In this document: positions 8,028-16,182 of the stretch, in pieces
Layout of the letters: each line of letters opens with the position of its first letter
Numbering within the stretch: the stretch's first letter is position 1
The notes under the pieces: generated by a model
What the model saw: the letters and a program-made list of their open reading frames with translations, nothing else
The model's database searches: none
Told to the model about the DNA's origin: nothing
Made by a program: the position numbers and the translations under genes
Assembly: GCA_964472905.1 (NCBI GenBank)
Contig: CAYYMI010000018.1
Location: 1 to 44,322, forward strand
From: Hellea sp964472905
GTDB taxonomy: Bacteria > Pseudomonadota > Alphaproteobacteria > Caulobacterales > Maricaulaceae
Direction: 5' to 3'
Length of the DNA stretch: 44,322 bases

Positions 8028-8632
8028 CCCTAGATACTAAAACCGTTGATTGGGAAAAGGGAAATGGCCTTGTCCCTGCCATTATCCAAGATGCCAGCAC
8101 TGAACAAGTCTTGATGCTCGGCTATATGAACGCCGAAAGCCTAGAGAAAACGCAAGAAACTGGCCTCGTCACCTTTTATAGCCGCTCTCGTAAAACACTG
8201 TGGACCAAAGGAGAAACAAGTGGAAATACGTTGAAACTTATCTCTATTGCTATGGACTGCGATCAAGACACTTTGCTCGTTCGCGCTTTGCCCGCTGGGC
8301 CAACTTGTCACGAAGGCACTGTATCATGTTTCGGAGATAAAGGCCCACAAGGGCTAGGTTTTCTAGCTAAATTGGAATCTTTTATTGAAGAACGCAAAAC
8401 GGCCGACCCAGAGAGTAGTTACACAGCCAAACTGCTCCAAGGCCCTCTGCACAAAGCCGCTCAGAAAGTCGGAGAAGAAGGCGTTGAAACCGCCCTCGCC
8501 GCCATTGCTGAAACGGATGACGGGCTTGTTTATGAATCTGCTGACCTGATCTATCATTTGATGGTCTTGTTATCGGCGAAAGATACTAAACTCGCGGATG
8601 TTATCAAAGAACTTCAAACACGGCATAAGTGA
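8024..8632 (+). CDS. hisIE: Bifunctional phosphoribosyl-AMP cyclohydrolase / phosphoribosyl-ATP pyrophosphatase
   Basis: The 202-aa protein carries steps 2 and 3 of the pathway. The N-terminal HisI half (about 1-115) has GYMNAESLEKTQETG, FYSRSRKTLWTKGETSGN and the zinc and metal cysteines in AMDCDQD and PTCHEGTVSCF. The C-terminal HisE half (about 120-202) is an all-alpha pyrophosphatase with the EEGVET and ESADLIYHLMVLL helices. Alphaproteobacteria often carry hisI and hisE separately, so the fused form is a minor point of note. The start overlaps hisF by ATGA; the stop overlaps the GTG of the next gene. Confidence 0.95.
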   Translation: MTLDTKTVDWEKGNGLVPAIIQDASTEQVLMLGYMNAESLEKTQETGLVTFYSRSRKTLWTKGETSGNTLKLISIAMDCDQDTLLVRALPAGPTCHEGTVSCFGDKGPQGLGFLAKLESFIEERKTADPESSYTAKLLQGPLHKAAQKVGEEGVETALAAIAETDDGLVYESADLIYHLMVLLSAKDTKLADVIKELQTRHK

Positions 8633-9339
8633 GACGCCTGACTATAGTTTTGATTGTTCTCAGCACATGTAGCTTTGCATGGGCTCAATCCTATTATCAT
8701 GACTATAAGAGTTTCTTTGGTAAAGAAGACCGCATTGGATTATTTTCCGATAAAGCCAAAGCCAGATATTCTGAATCTATACGTCAGATCATTGCGGATA
8801 ATACGCTCCTGATAGACTGTGGGTCTAAGGGGAAACCCGCCACTGGATTTGTTGCTGATTTCAAAGAAGGACATCGTGTTGTTACGGCTGCCCATAATGT
8901 TCAAATGGCATCCGATAATTCCCGTCCTTGCTATGTAAAACGACTAGGTAAATCTGATATCGTCATTGATGATTTTAAAAAATCTAAACACTTCAAAAAT
9001 TCAGCAACCTTATTGGACACCGGATTTGATGTCGCCATTTCCGATACAACCCTAACTTCGGGCGGCTTTAAACTCTGCGAAAACTTGGAGTTAACATCGG
9101 ATCTCGTCGTGCCGCAATCCTATGACGGTACGGGTTATCTCGCTTTACCCCCCCCTTGCCGCGCGACGAAAATAACAAATCATGTTATTACAACAACCTG
9201 CCGGGGCCATTATAAAGCCTCCGGCGCACCTCTCTTGGCGATTAAAGATGAAACGATCTGTATTGCAGGTGTCTTTAACGCCCATAGCGGAAAATTAATG
9301 AATTATGAGAGCTATGCAGCTCGGCTTATACAAGATTAA
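8629..9339 (+). CDS. Secreted trypsin-like serine protease
   Basis: This 236-aa protein starts at GTG overlapping the hisIE stop (GTGA), so it is translationally coupled to the his operon. A signal peptide (RRLTIVLIVLSTCSFAWAQ, cleavage after about residue 19-20) directs it to the periplasm or outside. The chymotrypsin-fold triad is readable: H89 in VVTAAHNV, D134 in TGFDVAISD, S198 in YKASGAPLL. Several cysteines could form disulfides. The triad looks intact, so activity is likely, but substrate is unknown. Its place at the end of a biosynthetic operon is odd. It is convergent with cysH, with only 21 bp between them and no clear terminator. Confidence 0.82.
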   Translation: MRRLTIVLIVLSTCSFAWAQSYYHDYKSFFGKEDRIGLFSDKAKARYSESIRQIIADNTLLIDCGSKGKPATGFVADFKEGHRVVTAAHNVQMASDNSRPCYVKRLGKSDIVIDDFKKSKHFKNSATLLDTGFDVAISDTTLTSGGFKLCENLELTSDLVVPQSYDGTGYLALPPPCRATKITNHVITTTCRGHYKASGAPLLAIKDETICIAGVFNAHSGKLMNYESYAARLIQD

Positions 9340-9360
9340 AACTTTATTCTTTTAGGCATG

Positions 9361-10548
9361 TTAAAATACCTCATAGGTTTTTTTCGTCGGCACTTTGACC
9401 CATTTGCCGTCAATGTAATGAATGCCGCATTCAGTTTTATTATTATTACGCCAACGCCCTGCGCGGGGATCTTCACCTTCGGCAACACGGGTTGTACAAG
9501 GTTGGCATCCGATAGATAGATAACCAAGCGCGAACATAGGATGCGGCGCGAGATCATGTTTGCGGATATAAGCCGTTACATCTTTGGCAGTCCAATAGGC
9601 CAGTGGATTGACCTTGGCCATTCTACCGCCAAGCTCCATAATCGGCATATCTTTACGGTCAGCTGTTTGGTAGCGCTTACGTCCAGTTATGCGGGCATCA
9701 AAGCCTGATAAAACACCGTCCAGAGGCCTGACCTTACGCAAATTACAGCACATATCAGGCTGAGAACGATGCAATAATCCATCAGGGTCTTCGGCTTTGA
9801 GAGCCTTGTTATCTGGATAGATTGTTTTGAAATTCGTTAGGCCTAAATCTTCGATTAATAGATCACGATAGGTCAAGGTTTCACGAAAGTGCTTACCTGT
9901 ATCCAAAAAGTAAACCGGCAGGTCTTTGTCAATCTTGGAGACTAAATGAAGCAAGACAGCAGAATCCGCCCCAAGGGATGAAACCATGACAATCTTACCC
10001 TCATAGGCATCAATAGCTTTCTGCAACGCCATTTCCGCTGATAATCCAAAGTAAGGATCATTAGACTTCATAGCTCCGACGGAGGTCTGCCGCGCGTCAA
10101 ATACGCTCAAGGCTGGGCCTTGCTTAAAGGCATAGCCGCGCTGGTAGGTTAGGCTGAACGCATCCATTGCGTTAAACCAATCACTCTCTGACTGCCGTTT
10201 ATAAGTCCCCTCATCGACCTTCACCGCGTCAAAGCCACATTGCAAAGCAAAAGCATATTGGTCAGGAATTAGCGGACCTTCGGCAATCAAAAGCGCTTTA
10301 TAGCCATATTTTTTACGCAGCTCTCGGGCGATAGAAAACCCTCGCCCATCCGCAAAATTAGGGAAATCAACAATGATTGTTTTAAGTGTAGGTAAGCGTA
10401 ATTTTATCGCTTCAAGGTCAACGTCATTGGGTAAACGTACGGCCTCACCATGATTAGAATTTAAGAAGGCCTCAAGCTCAGGAAAGTCGACAAAGTCTTC
10501 TGCAGATTCCTCATGCCCATCTCTTATAAGGACAGAATTAAGCGGCAT
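9361..10548 (-). CDS. cysH: DUF934 domain fused to phosphoadenylyl/adenylyl-sulfate reductase
   Basis: This is a 395-aa fusion. Residues 1-140 match DUF934 (DFPNFADGRGFSIARELR), a small protein usually encoded separately between cysI and cysH. Residues ~165-395 are a CysH reductase: the PP-loop SSLGADSAVLL, CC pair C267-C268 in DMCCNLRKVRPL, second pair C348/C351 in GCQPCTTRV, and catalytic C374 in ECGIHY. The extra cysteine pairs indicate the 4Fe-4S form, which generally accepts adenylyl sulfate (APS). The reaction yields sulfite for the sulfite reductase encoded just upstream. The start overlaps cysI by 11 nt. The fusion suggests that the DUF934 module acts together with the reductase. Confidence 0.92.
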   Translation of the reverse strand: MPLNSVLIRDGHEESAEDFVDFPELEAFLNSNHGEAVRLPNDVDLEAIKLRLPTLKTIIVDFPNFADGRGFSIARELRKKYGYKALLIAEGPLIPDQYAFALQCGFDAVKVDEGTYKRQSESDWFNAMDAFSLTYQRGYAFKQGPALSVFDARQTSVGAMKSNDPYFGLSAEMALQKAIDAYEGKIVMVSSLGADSAVLLHLVSKIDKDLPVYFLDTGKHFRETLTYRDLLIEDLGLTNFKTIYPDNKALKAEDPDGLLHRSQPDMCCNLRKVRPLDGVLSGFDARITGRKRYQTADRKDMPIMELGGRMAKVNPLAYWTAKDVTAYIRKHDLAPHPMFALGYLSIGCQPCTTRVAEGEDPRAGRWRNNNKTECGIHYIDGKWVKVPTKKTYEVF

Positions 10549-12190
10549 AAAGCACCTCCTTAAACGGGGCCATACCCAGACGGTTAAAGCTGTCTATAAA
10601 ACGCTCACCATCCGTTCGAACATCAAGGTAATAATCAACAAGACGTTCAATCCCGTCGACAAGCTCCTCTTGACTAAAGCCCGGTCCAGTCACTTTGCCG
10701 ACCGCAGCATTTTCAGAGGCGTCGCCGCCAAGCTTGACCTGATAAAATTCAACCCCTGCTTTTTCGAGGCCGAGAATACCAATATGACCGACATGATGGT
10801 GCCCACAGGCATTGATACAGCCCGATATTTTAATCTGCATTTCACCGATTGCACGTTGCCGCTCAGGGTCAGAAAAGCGCTGCGCAATGGCTTGCGAAAT
10901 GGGGATAGACCGCGCGGTCGCGAGCGCACAAAAATCCATACCCGGGCAGCAAATAATATCCGTAATCAAGCCAATATTATCAGCATGTAACTTCACCTTT
11001 TTAAGAGCCTGGTAAACCTCATAAAGGTCAGCTTTTTTAACATGCGGCAGCAGGATGTTTTGCTGATGCGTAGTTCGAATTTCACCAAATGAGTATTTTT
11101 CTGACAAGTCAGCCACAGCCCGCATTTGATCAGAGGTTATATCTCCCGGTGCCAGATCGAGCGGCTTGAGCGATATATTGACAATGGCATAACCAGAGGC
11201 TTTGTGATCAGCCAGATTATTATCGGCCCAAAGCGCAAAGTCTTTATCGGATATCAATTTGGCTTTGTAAGCATCATTATGCTCCGGCAGCTTTTCAAAT
11301 TCAGGGCCAGCAAAATAGGATGTAATTCGCGCGACTTCTTCGGGCGAAACTGCAATATCAAGGGGCTCCAGCGTTGCATATTCAGCTTCAACCATTTTGG
11401 TGAACTCTTCTATGCCCGTTTCAGTCACCAGAATTTTGATACGCGCTTTATATTTATTATCGCGGCGGCCATAGCGGTTATAAACACGTAATGTAGCTTC
11501 AAGGTAAGGCAGTAACTCTTCGCGCGGCAGGAAGGCTTTCAAGGTCTGTCCAATGATCGGCGTGCGGCCCAAACCGCCGCCAACAAGGACATGATAGCCG
11601 ACTTCGCCCTTATCGTTTTTGACAATTTCAATCCCGATATCATGCGCCTTGATAACGGCGCGGTCGTTCTTGGATGCTGTCACAGCAATTTTGAACTTAC
11701 GCGGTAGAAAGGCAAATTCAGGATGCATGGTTGACCATTGCCGCAGCAGCTCAGCCGTGGGTCGTGGGTCTTCAATCTCTTCAGCTGTTGCCCCAGCATA
11801 AGGATCAGAAGTCACATTTCGAATACAATTACCTGATGTCTGGAAGCCGTGCATTTCAACCGCGGCTAAATCCTCTAAGATATCCGGCACATCGGTCAGC
11901 TCTGGCCAGTTATACTGAATGTTTTGGCGCGTGGTTATATGCCCATAACCACGATCATATTTATCCGCGATCATAGCAAGTTGCCGCATTTGCTGCGAAC
12001 TCAAAGAGCCATAAGGCACAGCCACGCGCAGCATATAGGCATGTAGCTGCAGATAAAGCCCATTCATCAAGCGCAAAGGCCTGAACTGCGCCTCGGTTAA
12101 TCGGCCCTCCAGGCGGCGTTCGACCTGCCCGCGAAACTGTTTAACGCGGCCTTGGACGATCTCGTGATCAAATTCATCGTAACGATACAT
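10538..12190 (-). CDS. cysI: Sulfite/nitrite reductase hemoprotein
   Basis: This 550-aa siroheme and 4Fe-4S enzyme reduces sulfite to sulfide by six electrons. Two ferredoxin-like half-domains and two siroheme domains are recognisable, including RQNIQYNW and TTHQQNILL. Cluster cysteines are C415, C421, C458 and C462, in CCPGMDFCALA and GCINACGHHHVG. No flavoprotein (cysJ) gene lies nearby, so the electron donor is probably ferredoxin or another protein. It sits one base downstream of DUF2849 and overlaps the DUF934-cysH gene. Sulfite rather than nitrite is inferred from the cysH/cysG context. Confidence 0.93.
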   Translation of the reverse strand: MYRYDEFDHEIVQGRVKQFRGQVERRLEGRLTEAQFRPLRLMNGLYLQLHAYMLRVAVPYGSLSSQQMRQLAMIADKYDRGYGHITTRQNIQYNWPELTDVPDILEDLAAVEMHGFQTSGNCIRNVTSDPYAGATAEEIEDPRPTAELLRQWSTMHPEFAFLPRKFKIAVTASKNDRAVIKAHDIGIEIVKNDKGEVGYHVLVGGGLGRTPIIGQTLKAFLPREELLPYLEATLRVYNRYGRRDNKYKARIKILVTETGIEEFTKMVEAEYATLEPLDIAVSPEEVARITSYFAGPEFEKLPEHNDAYKAKLISDKDFALWADNNLADHKASGYAIVNISLKPLDLAPGDITSDQMRAVADLSEKYSFGEIRTTHQQNILLPHVKKADLYEVYQALKKVKLHADNIGLITDIICCPGMDFCALATARSIPISQAIAQRFSDPERQRAIGEMQIKISGCINACGHHHVGHIGILGLEKAGVEFYQVKLGGDASENAAVGKVTGPGFSQEELVDGIERLVDYYLDVRTDGERFIDSFNRLGMAPFKEVLYAA

Positions 12191-12191
12191 T

Positions 12192-12512
12192 TTATGTGTC
12201 TCTTGTTAAGCCAAGTTCATCGGCTGTGTCATAGCTGGGGCCTTTGACCCGAAATTTTTCACGGTAACGCACAGGCAGCCCGCTATCGGGTTCAATATCG
12301 ATAAAATAAACGCCAACAATGAGGTTAGCTTCTTCATCAGCATCCCCTTTGGTTTTCATTTTTTCAATCAAAGCTTCGTCTTCGGTTTTCAGCGCTTCAC
12401 TGAAATCGCGGGACCATTCCAGTTCAGGCGTAAGCCAGACACTAAATCCCTCGCGCAACTCATTTGCCGTCAAACTTTGAGGCCCTTTTCCTTTGTGCTT
12501 AAGGGTGCTCAT
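12192..12512 (-). CDS. DUF2849 family protein (sulfite-reduction operon)
   Basis: This 106-aa soluble protein has no catalytic motif I recognise. It contains LTANELREGFSVWLTPELEW and VGVYFIDIEPDSGLPVRYRE. DUF2849 proteins occur almost always between cysG and cysI in alphaproteobacteria, as here (ATGA overlap with cysG, 1 nt before cysI). Their role is unknown. Strict placement suggests help with assembly of, or electron delivery to, the siroheme reductase. Confidence 0.85.
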   Translation of the reverse strand: MSTLKHKGKGPQSLTANELREGFSVWLTPELEWSRDFSEALKTEDEALIEKMKTKGDADEEANLIVGVYFIDIEPDSGLPVRYREKFRVKGPSYDTADELGLTRDT

Positions 12513-13897
12513 TGCGCCGCCATCTTTTTAAATGAGTTTTCAGCTATAGAGCGAGGGGCATAGCCTAGAAGCAAAATAGCGGGCCCCTTAATACCATTCG
12601 CTGATATGTCTTCAGACAAGCGCTCCAAGGTCGTGCCCACAATGATTTGTGTCTCGCGCGACGCGTTTTCAACTACTGTGACAGGTAAGTGCTTATCCGC
12701 ACCGTGCATTATGAGCCTCGCTTGCATAAAACTCGACGCCCCAACCCCCATATAAACGGCGGCTCGCGCGCCATTCGCGGCTAAACTTTTCCAATCATGC
12801 TCGGCAAAACCTTTGGCATCATGTCCTGTCAGAAATGAAATCGATTTATTATGCCCGCGTGTTGTCAGCGAGGCGCCAATTTCGGCGGCGGCCGAAGCCG
12901 CGGCTGTGATTCCCGGAACGATACTGTAACCAATTCCAGCCGTTTCCAGAGCTTTAATTTCTTCATCTGCTCGCCCAAATATAAGCGGATCGCCACTTTT
13001 CAAACGCACAACCGTTAAGCCCTCAAGCGCCTTTTCAACTAATATCGCATTGATTTCGGCTTGAGGTGTTGATTGACCTCCAGGCTCTTTACCTACGTAG
13101 ATATAGTCAGCTTCGCGGCGCCCAAAATCTAAAACGCCCTGGCTTACCAGTCGGTCATAGACAATCACATCAGCGCTATGCAACTTTTGCCGTGCGGCTA
13201 ATGTCAAAAGGTCAGGATTTCCTGGGCCAGACCCGACAAGAGCTACTGAGCCAACTTTATCATCATTATGACCCGCGAGTTTTGTTTCGACTCTCGCGGT
13301 TAGTTCTGCTCCAGAGACGCGGATTTGGCTCAGCAAATCTTTGCCATCAAATATATCCGCCCAGAAGAGTTGCCGCTGGGCCAGACTGCCAATGCGTGAC
13401 TTAACTTTAGATCGTAACCCATTGATTATAATAGAATGTTTACCTAGTGATGACGGCAAGCGCGCTTCAAGATCCGTTTTTATGGCCCGTGCCAAGCTAG
13501 GACTTGTTCCCTCAGTCCCAATAGAAACAATCACAGGGCTACGATCAACAAGAGCCGGTGTGATGAAATCACAGGCCCCTTTCTGATCTGCCGCATTGAC
13601 AAGAAGACCTTTAGCACGCGCTAAATCAGCGATAGCCGCATTAACAGCATCAGTCTCAGTCGCCGCATAAACAAGGCGAACACTATCAAGGTCAGAAGCC
13701 TCAAATTCGCGAGGCTCCCATGTCAACAAACCCTTATTTAGCCATCTAATAATTTCATCGCTGATATCAGGGGATATTACGCTTAAGCTCGCTTCGGTCT
13801 TAATCAATGTGCGAAGTTTAGCCTCCGCAGCGTCACCCCCGCCAATAACAAGGATTTTTGCATCTTTCATATCAACATGTATGGGTAAATATCGCAT
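12509..13897 (-). CDS. cysG: Siroheme synthase (precorrin-2 dehydrogenase/ferrochelatase + uroporphyrinogen-III methyltransferase)
   Basis: This multifunctional enzyme makes siroheme, the cofactor of the sulfite reductase downstream. The N-terminal ~200 residues hold the NAD-binding dehydrogenase/ferrochelatase (ILVIGGGDAAEAKLRTL, TEGTSPSLARAIK). The C-terminal half is the SAM-dependent methyltransferase (VALVGSGPGNPDLLTLAA, VVRLKSGDPLIFGR, VPGITAAASAAAE). The frame stays open upstream to 14068, but family alignment begins at MRYLPIHVDMKDAKI. I therefore choose the ATG at 13897, giving 462 aa, close to the usual ~460. It is the first gene of the minus-strand cys operon and divergent from the XRE regulator. 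Confidence 0.93.
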   Translation of the reverse strand: MRYLPIHVDMKDAKILVIGGGDAAEAKLRTLIKTEASLSVISPDISDEIIRWLNKGLLTWEPREFEASDLDSVRLVYAATETDAVNAAIADLARAKGLLVNAADQKGACDFITPALVDRSPVIVSIGTEGTSPSLARAIKTDLEARLPSSLGKHSIIINGLRSKVKSRIGSLAQRQLFWADIFDGKDLLSQIRVSGAELTARVETKLAGHNDDKVGSVALVGSGPGNPDLLTLAARQKLHSADVIVYDRLVSQGVLDFGRREADYIYVGKEPGGQSTPQAEINAILVEKALEGLTVVRLKSGDPLIFGRADEEIKALETAGIGYSIVPGITAAASAAAEIGASLTTRGHNKSISFLTGHDAKGFAEHDWKSLAANGARAAVYMGVGASSFMQARLIMHGADKHLPVTVVENASRETQIIVGTTLERLSEDISANGIKGPAILLLGYAPRSIAENSFKKMAAQ

Positions 13898-13938
13898 GTG
13901 TTTAACTCTGGATCTACGTTCGCTTGATTTACTTGCCT

Positions 13939-13954
13939 GTTCTATATATAGAAC
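13939..13954. promoter_or_regulatory. Perfect 16-bp palindrome between cysG and XRE-cupin regulator
   Basis: GTTCTATATATAGAAC is perfectly self-complementary. It is flanked by a second, slightly asymmetric inverted pair, TGCCT (13934-13938) and AGGCA (13959-13963). It lies 41 bp from the cysG start and 51 bp from the regulator start, in a 108-bp divergent intergenic region. It is a good candidate operator for the neighbouring XRE protein. Binding is inferred. Confidence 0.5.
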
Positions 13955-14005
13955 GACTAGGCAATATACCAGTCCCCAAATATAGTTTTTTGAGAATTTT
14001 GATAA

Positions 14006-14629
14006 ATGGCTAGACAAAAACGACAACCCTGCGCAGAGACGGATGCCCTCGCTGAAAAGTTGGGGCAAACGATTCTACGACTGCGAACAGCCGATAAAAT
14101 GTCATTAGGGGATTTATCACAAAGCTCTGGCGTTGCAAAATCCATGATTTCCCAAATCGAAAAGAACGAAACCAACCCCTCTTTAGCGACATTATCCCGG
14201 CTCAGCCAAGCTTTGGGGACCAGTGTCGAAGCTATGGTTTCGCAGGGCGGTAGTGATGACTCTGCCCTCGTGGAAAAGACAGAAATTCAGGATACGCCTT
14301 TACTTAAAAGCACAGATGGGCTTTGTGAATTACGAATTATTGGCTCCATCGACACCGTCCAATGGGTACAATGGTACGACTTTCAAGCACAGCCAGGTGG
14401 AATTTTAGAGAGCTCCCCACATCCCGATGGCTCAGTTGAAAATCTAACGATATTGCAAGGCGAAGTCTTAGTTGAGGTCGAAGATGAAAGCTGGACCGCA
14501 AAAGCCGGAGAAACTCTACGCTACCGCGCCGATAGACCTCATAAGATTATAAATACAGGAACCAAACCCGTTCATGCCACTATGGTGAATATTCTAGCGC
14601 ATGCCGTAAGGACTACAGTAAAAGCATAA
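14006..14629 (+). CDS. XRE-family regulator with C-terminal cupin domain
   Basis: This is a 207-aa regulator. Residues ~15-72 are an XRE helix-turn-helix (SLGDLSQSSGVAKSMISQIE, followed by NETNPSLATLSRLSQALG). Residues ~110-200 form a small cupin (PHPDGSVENLTILQGEVLVE, AGETLRYRADRPHKI), which in this family senses a small ligand. It is divergent from the cysG-cysI-cysH operon across 108 bp holding a perfect palindrome, so control of sulfate assimilation or siroheme synthesis is the leading guess. Close relatives regulate many different pathways, including polyamine and amino-acid use, so the target is uncertain. Confidence 0.85.
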   Translation: MARQKRQPCAETDALAEKLGQTILRLRTADKMSLGDLSQSSGVAKSMISQIEKNETNPSLATLSRLSQALGTSVEAMVSQGGSDDSALVEKTEIQDTPLLKSTDGLCELRIIGSIDTVQWVQWYDFQAQPGGILESSPHPDGSVENLTILQGEVLVEVEDESWTAKAGETLRYRADRPHKIINTGTKPVHATMVNILAHAVRTTVKA

Positions 14630-14643
14630 CCTCTTATAGGGTT
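14628..14643. terminator. Weak hairpin between convergent genes
   Basis: AACC (14628-14631) and GGTT (14640-14643) can pair around a small loop, followed by ATTTT on the plus strand, in the 17-bp gap between the convergent XRE and GNAT genes. The stem is short. It is listed only as a possible terminator. Confidence 0.25.
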
Positions 14644-14646
14644 ATT

Positions 14647-15135
14647 TTACAAATTCTTTTTATAGTAACGAACGGCTTTGTTATAATTAGGGTAATTTTC
14701 TTCGCCGATGCTTTCAAAACCAAAGGCTTCGTGAAATTTATGAGAATCTGGATTGTCAGGACGCGTATTTACCTCACAGGCTAAGGCCTTGTATCCACGA
14801 GTTAGCGCATAGCTTTCGATATCTTGATATAGGCGGCGGCCATATCCCTTACCCTGTGAGCTCTCATCAATTATAATACGGTCAATATAGAAAAAATCTT
14901 GAACATGACGCCGCAACCAAATGAGGTTTTTATGATCAGGATAATCAGCGTCATGAGGATATCCAATAAGTACACCCTGCCCCTCTGCAATTTGTTGTTT
15001 GTAATCGGCTATGGATAAAACATATTTAAGTTCATCCTCATCCATCGGGGACAACCAATGTACAAATTGCTCATTAATCCGTAGAATTTGCGCATAATGT
15101 TCAGGGGTTATATCTTTAATCATTTTGCGCTTCAT
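14647..15135 (-). CDS. GNAT-family N-acetyltransferase
   Basis: This protein of about 160 aa has the GNAT acetyl-CoA core: LRRHVQDFFYIDRIIIDESS (strand 4), SQGKGYGRRLYQDIESYALT (the Q-x-x-G-x-G/A loop and helix) and a C-terminal segment with GYKALACEVNTRPDNPDS and FHEAFGFESIGE. The substrate cannot be read from sequence. The start may be the second ATG (15123, MIKDITPEHYAQ) rather than 15135. The 5' end overlaps the end of the P1 peptidase by 20 nt, so the two are probably co-transcribed. Confidence 0.86.
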   Translation of the reverse strand: MKRKMIKDITPEHYAQILRINEQFVHWLSPMDEDELKYVLSIADYKQQIAEGQGVLIGYPHDADYPDHKNLIWLRRHVQDFFYIDRIIIDESSQGKGYGRRLYQDIESYALTRGYKALACEVNTRPDNPDSHKFHEAFGFESIGEENYPNYNKAVRYYKKNL

Positions 15136-16078
15136 AGACCCCGCGCATTAAAGCCCTAGCAACACATCTTGCACCTGCAGCGCCTAATTCTGTGAGTGCA
15201 ACTGGGCCCTCGCATGTCAGATCACCGGTCGACAATGCAAATATTGTATCCCCGTCCAAAGGTGTGTGGGAGGGCTGAACGGCCATTGTAATTCCATCTT
15301 GCGCCATGATTGCAAGACGTTTGAGCTCTTTCTGGGAAAGGTTAGCATTTGTGGCTATCGCGCCAATAACGGTGGATTGCCCAGCGCCCTTTAAGAACGA
15401 TAGTTTTGTATCGGTTGCGCTTTGAAGCTTATAACCCTTTGGCGGCTGCTGACCGCCGAATTCGTCTTCGACTTCAAAAGCCCAAGCCCACGGACACTCT
15501 GTTCCTGGCATATAGGGAGACCCGACAGGATTAGCCGCGATGATAGCGCCAACTGTGATATCACCAACGCGCTCAGACGCACTGCCTAATCCTCCGGGGT
15601 ATATGCCAGCTGTTGCCCCAAAGCCTGCACCAGAACGGCCTAAATCAATGTGTCTATGAGCGGCCTTGCACGCTTCGATGCCCAAATTACGATATGGCGG
15701 TTCAAGCCCCCAGCCTTTGTCACCACCATTCGCGTTATCAAATAATATGGCACTCGGAACGATTGGTGAGACCGGAATAGGATCTGGTCCAGGGACATAA
15801 CCTATACGTTTTTCACCAAGCCACGCACAGACGCCATCCGCGGCCGCTAAACCATAGACCGATCCCCCTGATAATAGGATGGCATGAACTTTATCAATCA
15901 AACCACCATCATTGAGCGTATCAGTTTCCCGCGTCCCCGGCCCGCCCCCTCGAACGTCCACAGCACAGGTAGAGGGGGTGTCTGGCAATATTACGCTAAC
16001 TCCGGTTTTGACCTTAGGATCATGGGCTTGGCCGACCTTGAGCCCGCCAACATCAATTATAGTATTTTGAGGTTTCAT
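15116..16078 (-). CDS. P1/DmpA-family (S58) aminopeptidase
   Basis: This 320-aa Ntn-hydrolase-type peptidase is related to DmpA and beta-peptidyl aminopeptidases. Blocks seen: GLKVGQAHDPKVKTGVSVI, CAVDVRGGGPGTRETD, ILLSGGSVYGLAAADGV, AANPVGSPYMPG, and GAGQSTVIGAIATNANLS. The last is where self-cleavage before a Ser/Thr nucleophile occurs in the family (S235/T236 here). No signal peptide is visible, so a cytoplasmic location is likely. It is divergent from ggt and upstream of a GNAT gene. The three together could handle unusual or modified small peptides, but that is inference. Confidence 0.87.
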   Translation of the reverse strand: MKPQNTIIDVGGLKVGQAHDPKVKTGVSVILPDTPSTCAVDVRGGGPGTRETDTLNDGGLIDKVHAILLSGGSVYGLAAADGVCAWLGEKRIGYVPGPDPIPVSPIVPSAILFDNANGGDKGWGLEPPYRNLGIEACKAAHRHIDLGRSGAGFGATAGIYPGGLGSASERVGDITVGAIIAANPVGSPYMPGTECPWAWAFEVEDEFGGQQPPKGYKLQSATDTKLSFLKGAGQSTVIGAIATNANLSQKELKRLAIMAQDGITMAVQPSHTPLDGDTIFALSTGDLTCEGPVALTELGAAGARCVARALMRGVYEAQND

Positions 16079-16182
16079 TTTGTGGCGTTCATTTTAAATT
16101 TTATCAGATTAAATTTTATCACTGCGGCCTTGTCCTAAAGCATTTCTATCTTATTGTACTCTAAATTTTGAAAGTTCTCTCC

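Noticed and set aside
13939..13954. GTTC...GAAC palindrome as a LexA box
   Set aside because: The alphaproteobacterial LexA site is a direct GTTC-N7-GTTC repeat; this is an inverted GTTC-N8-GAAC next to a non-SOS operon.
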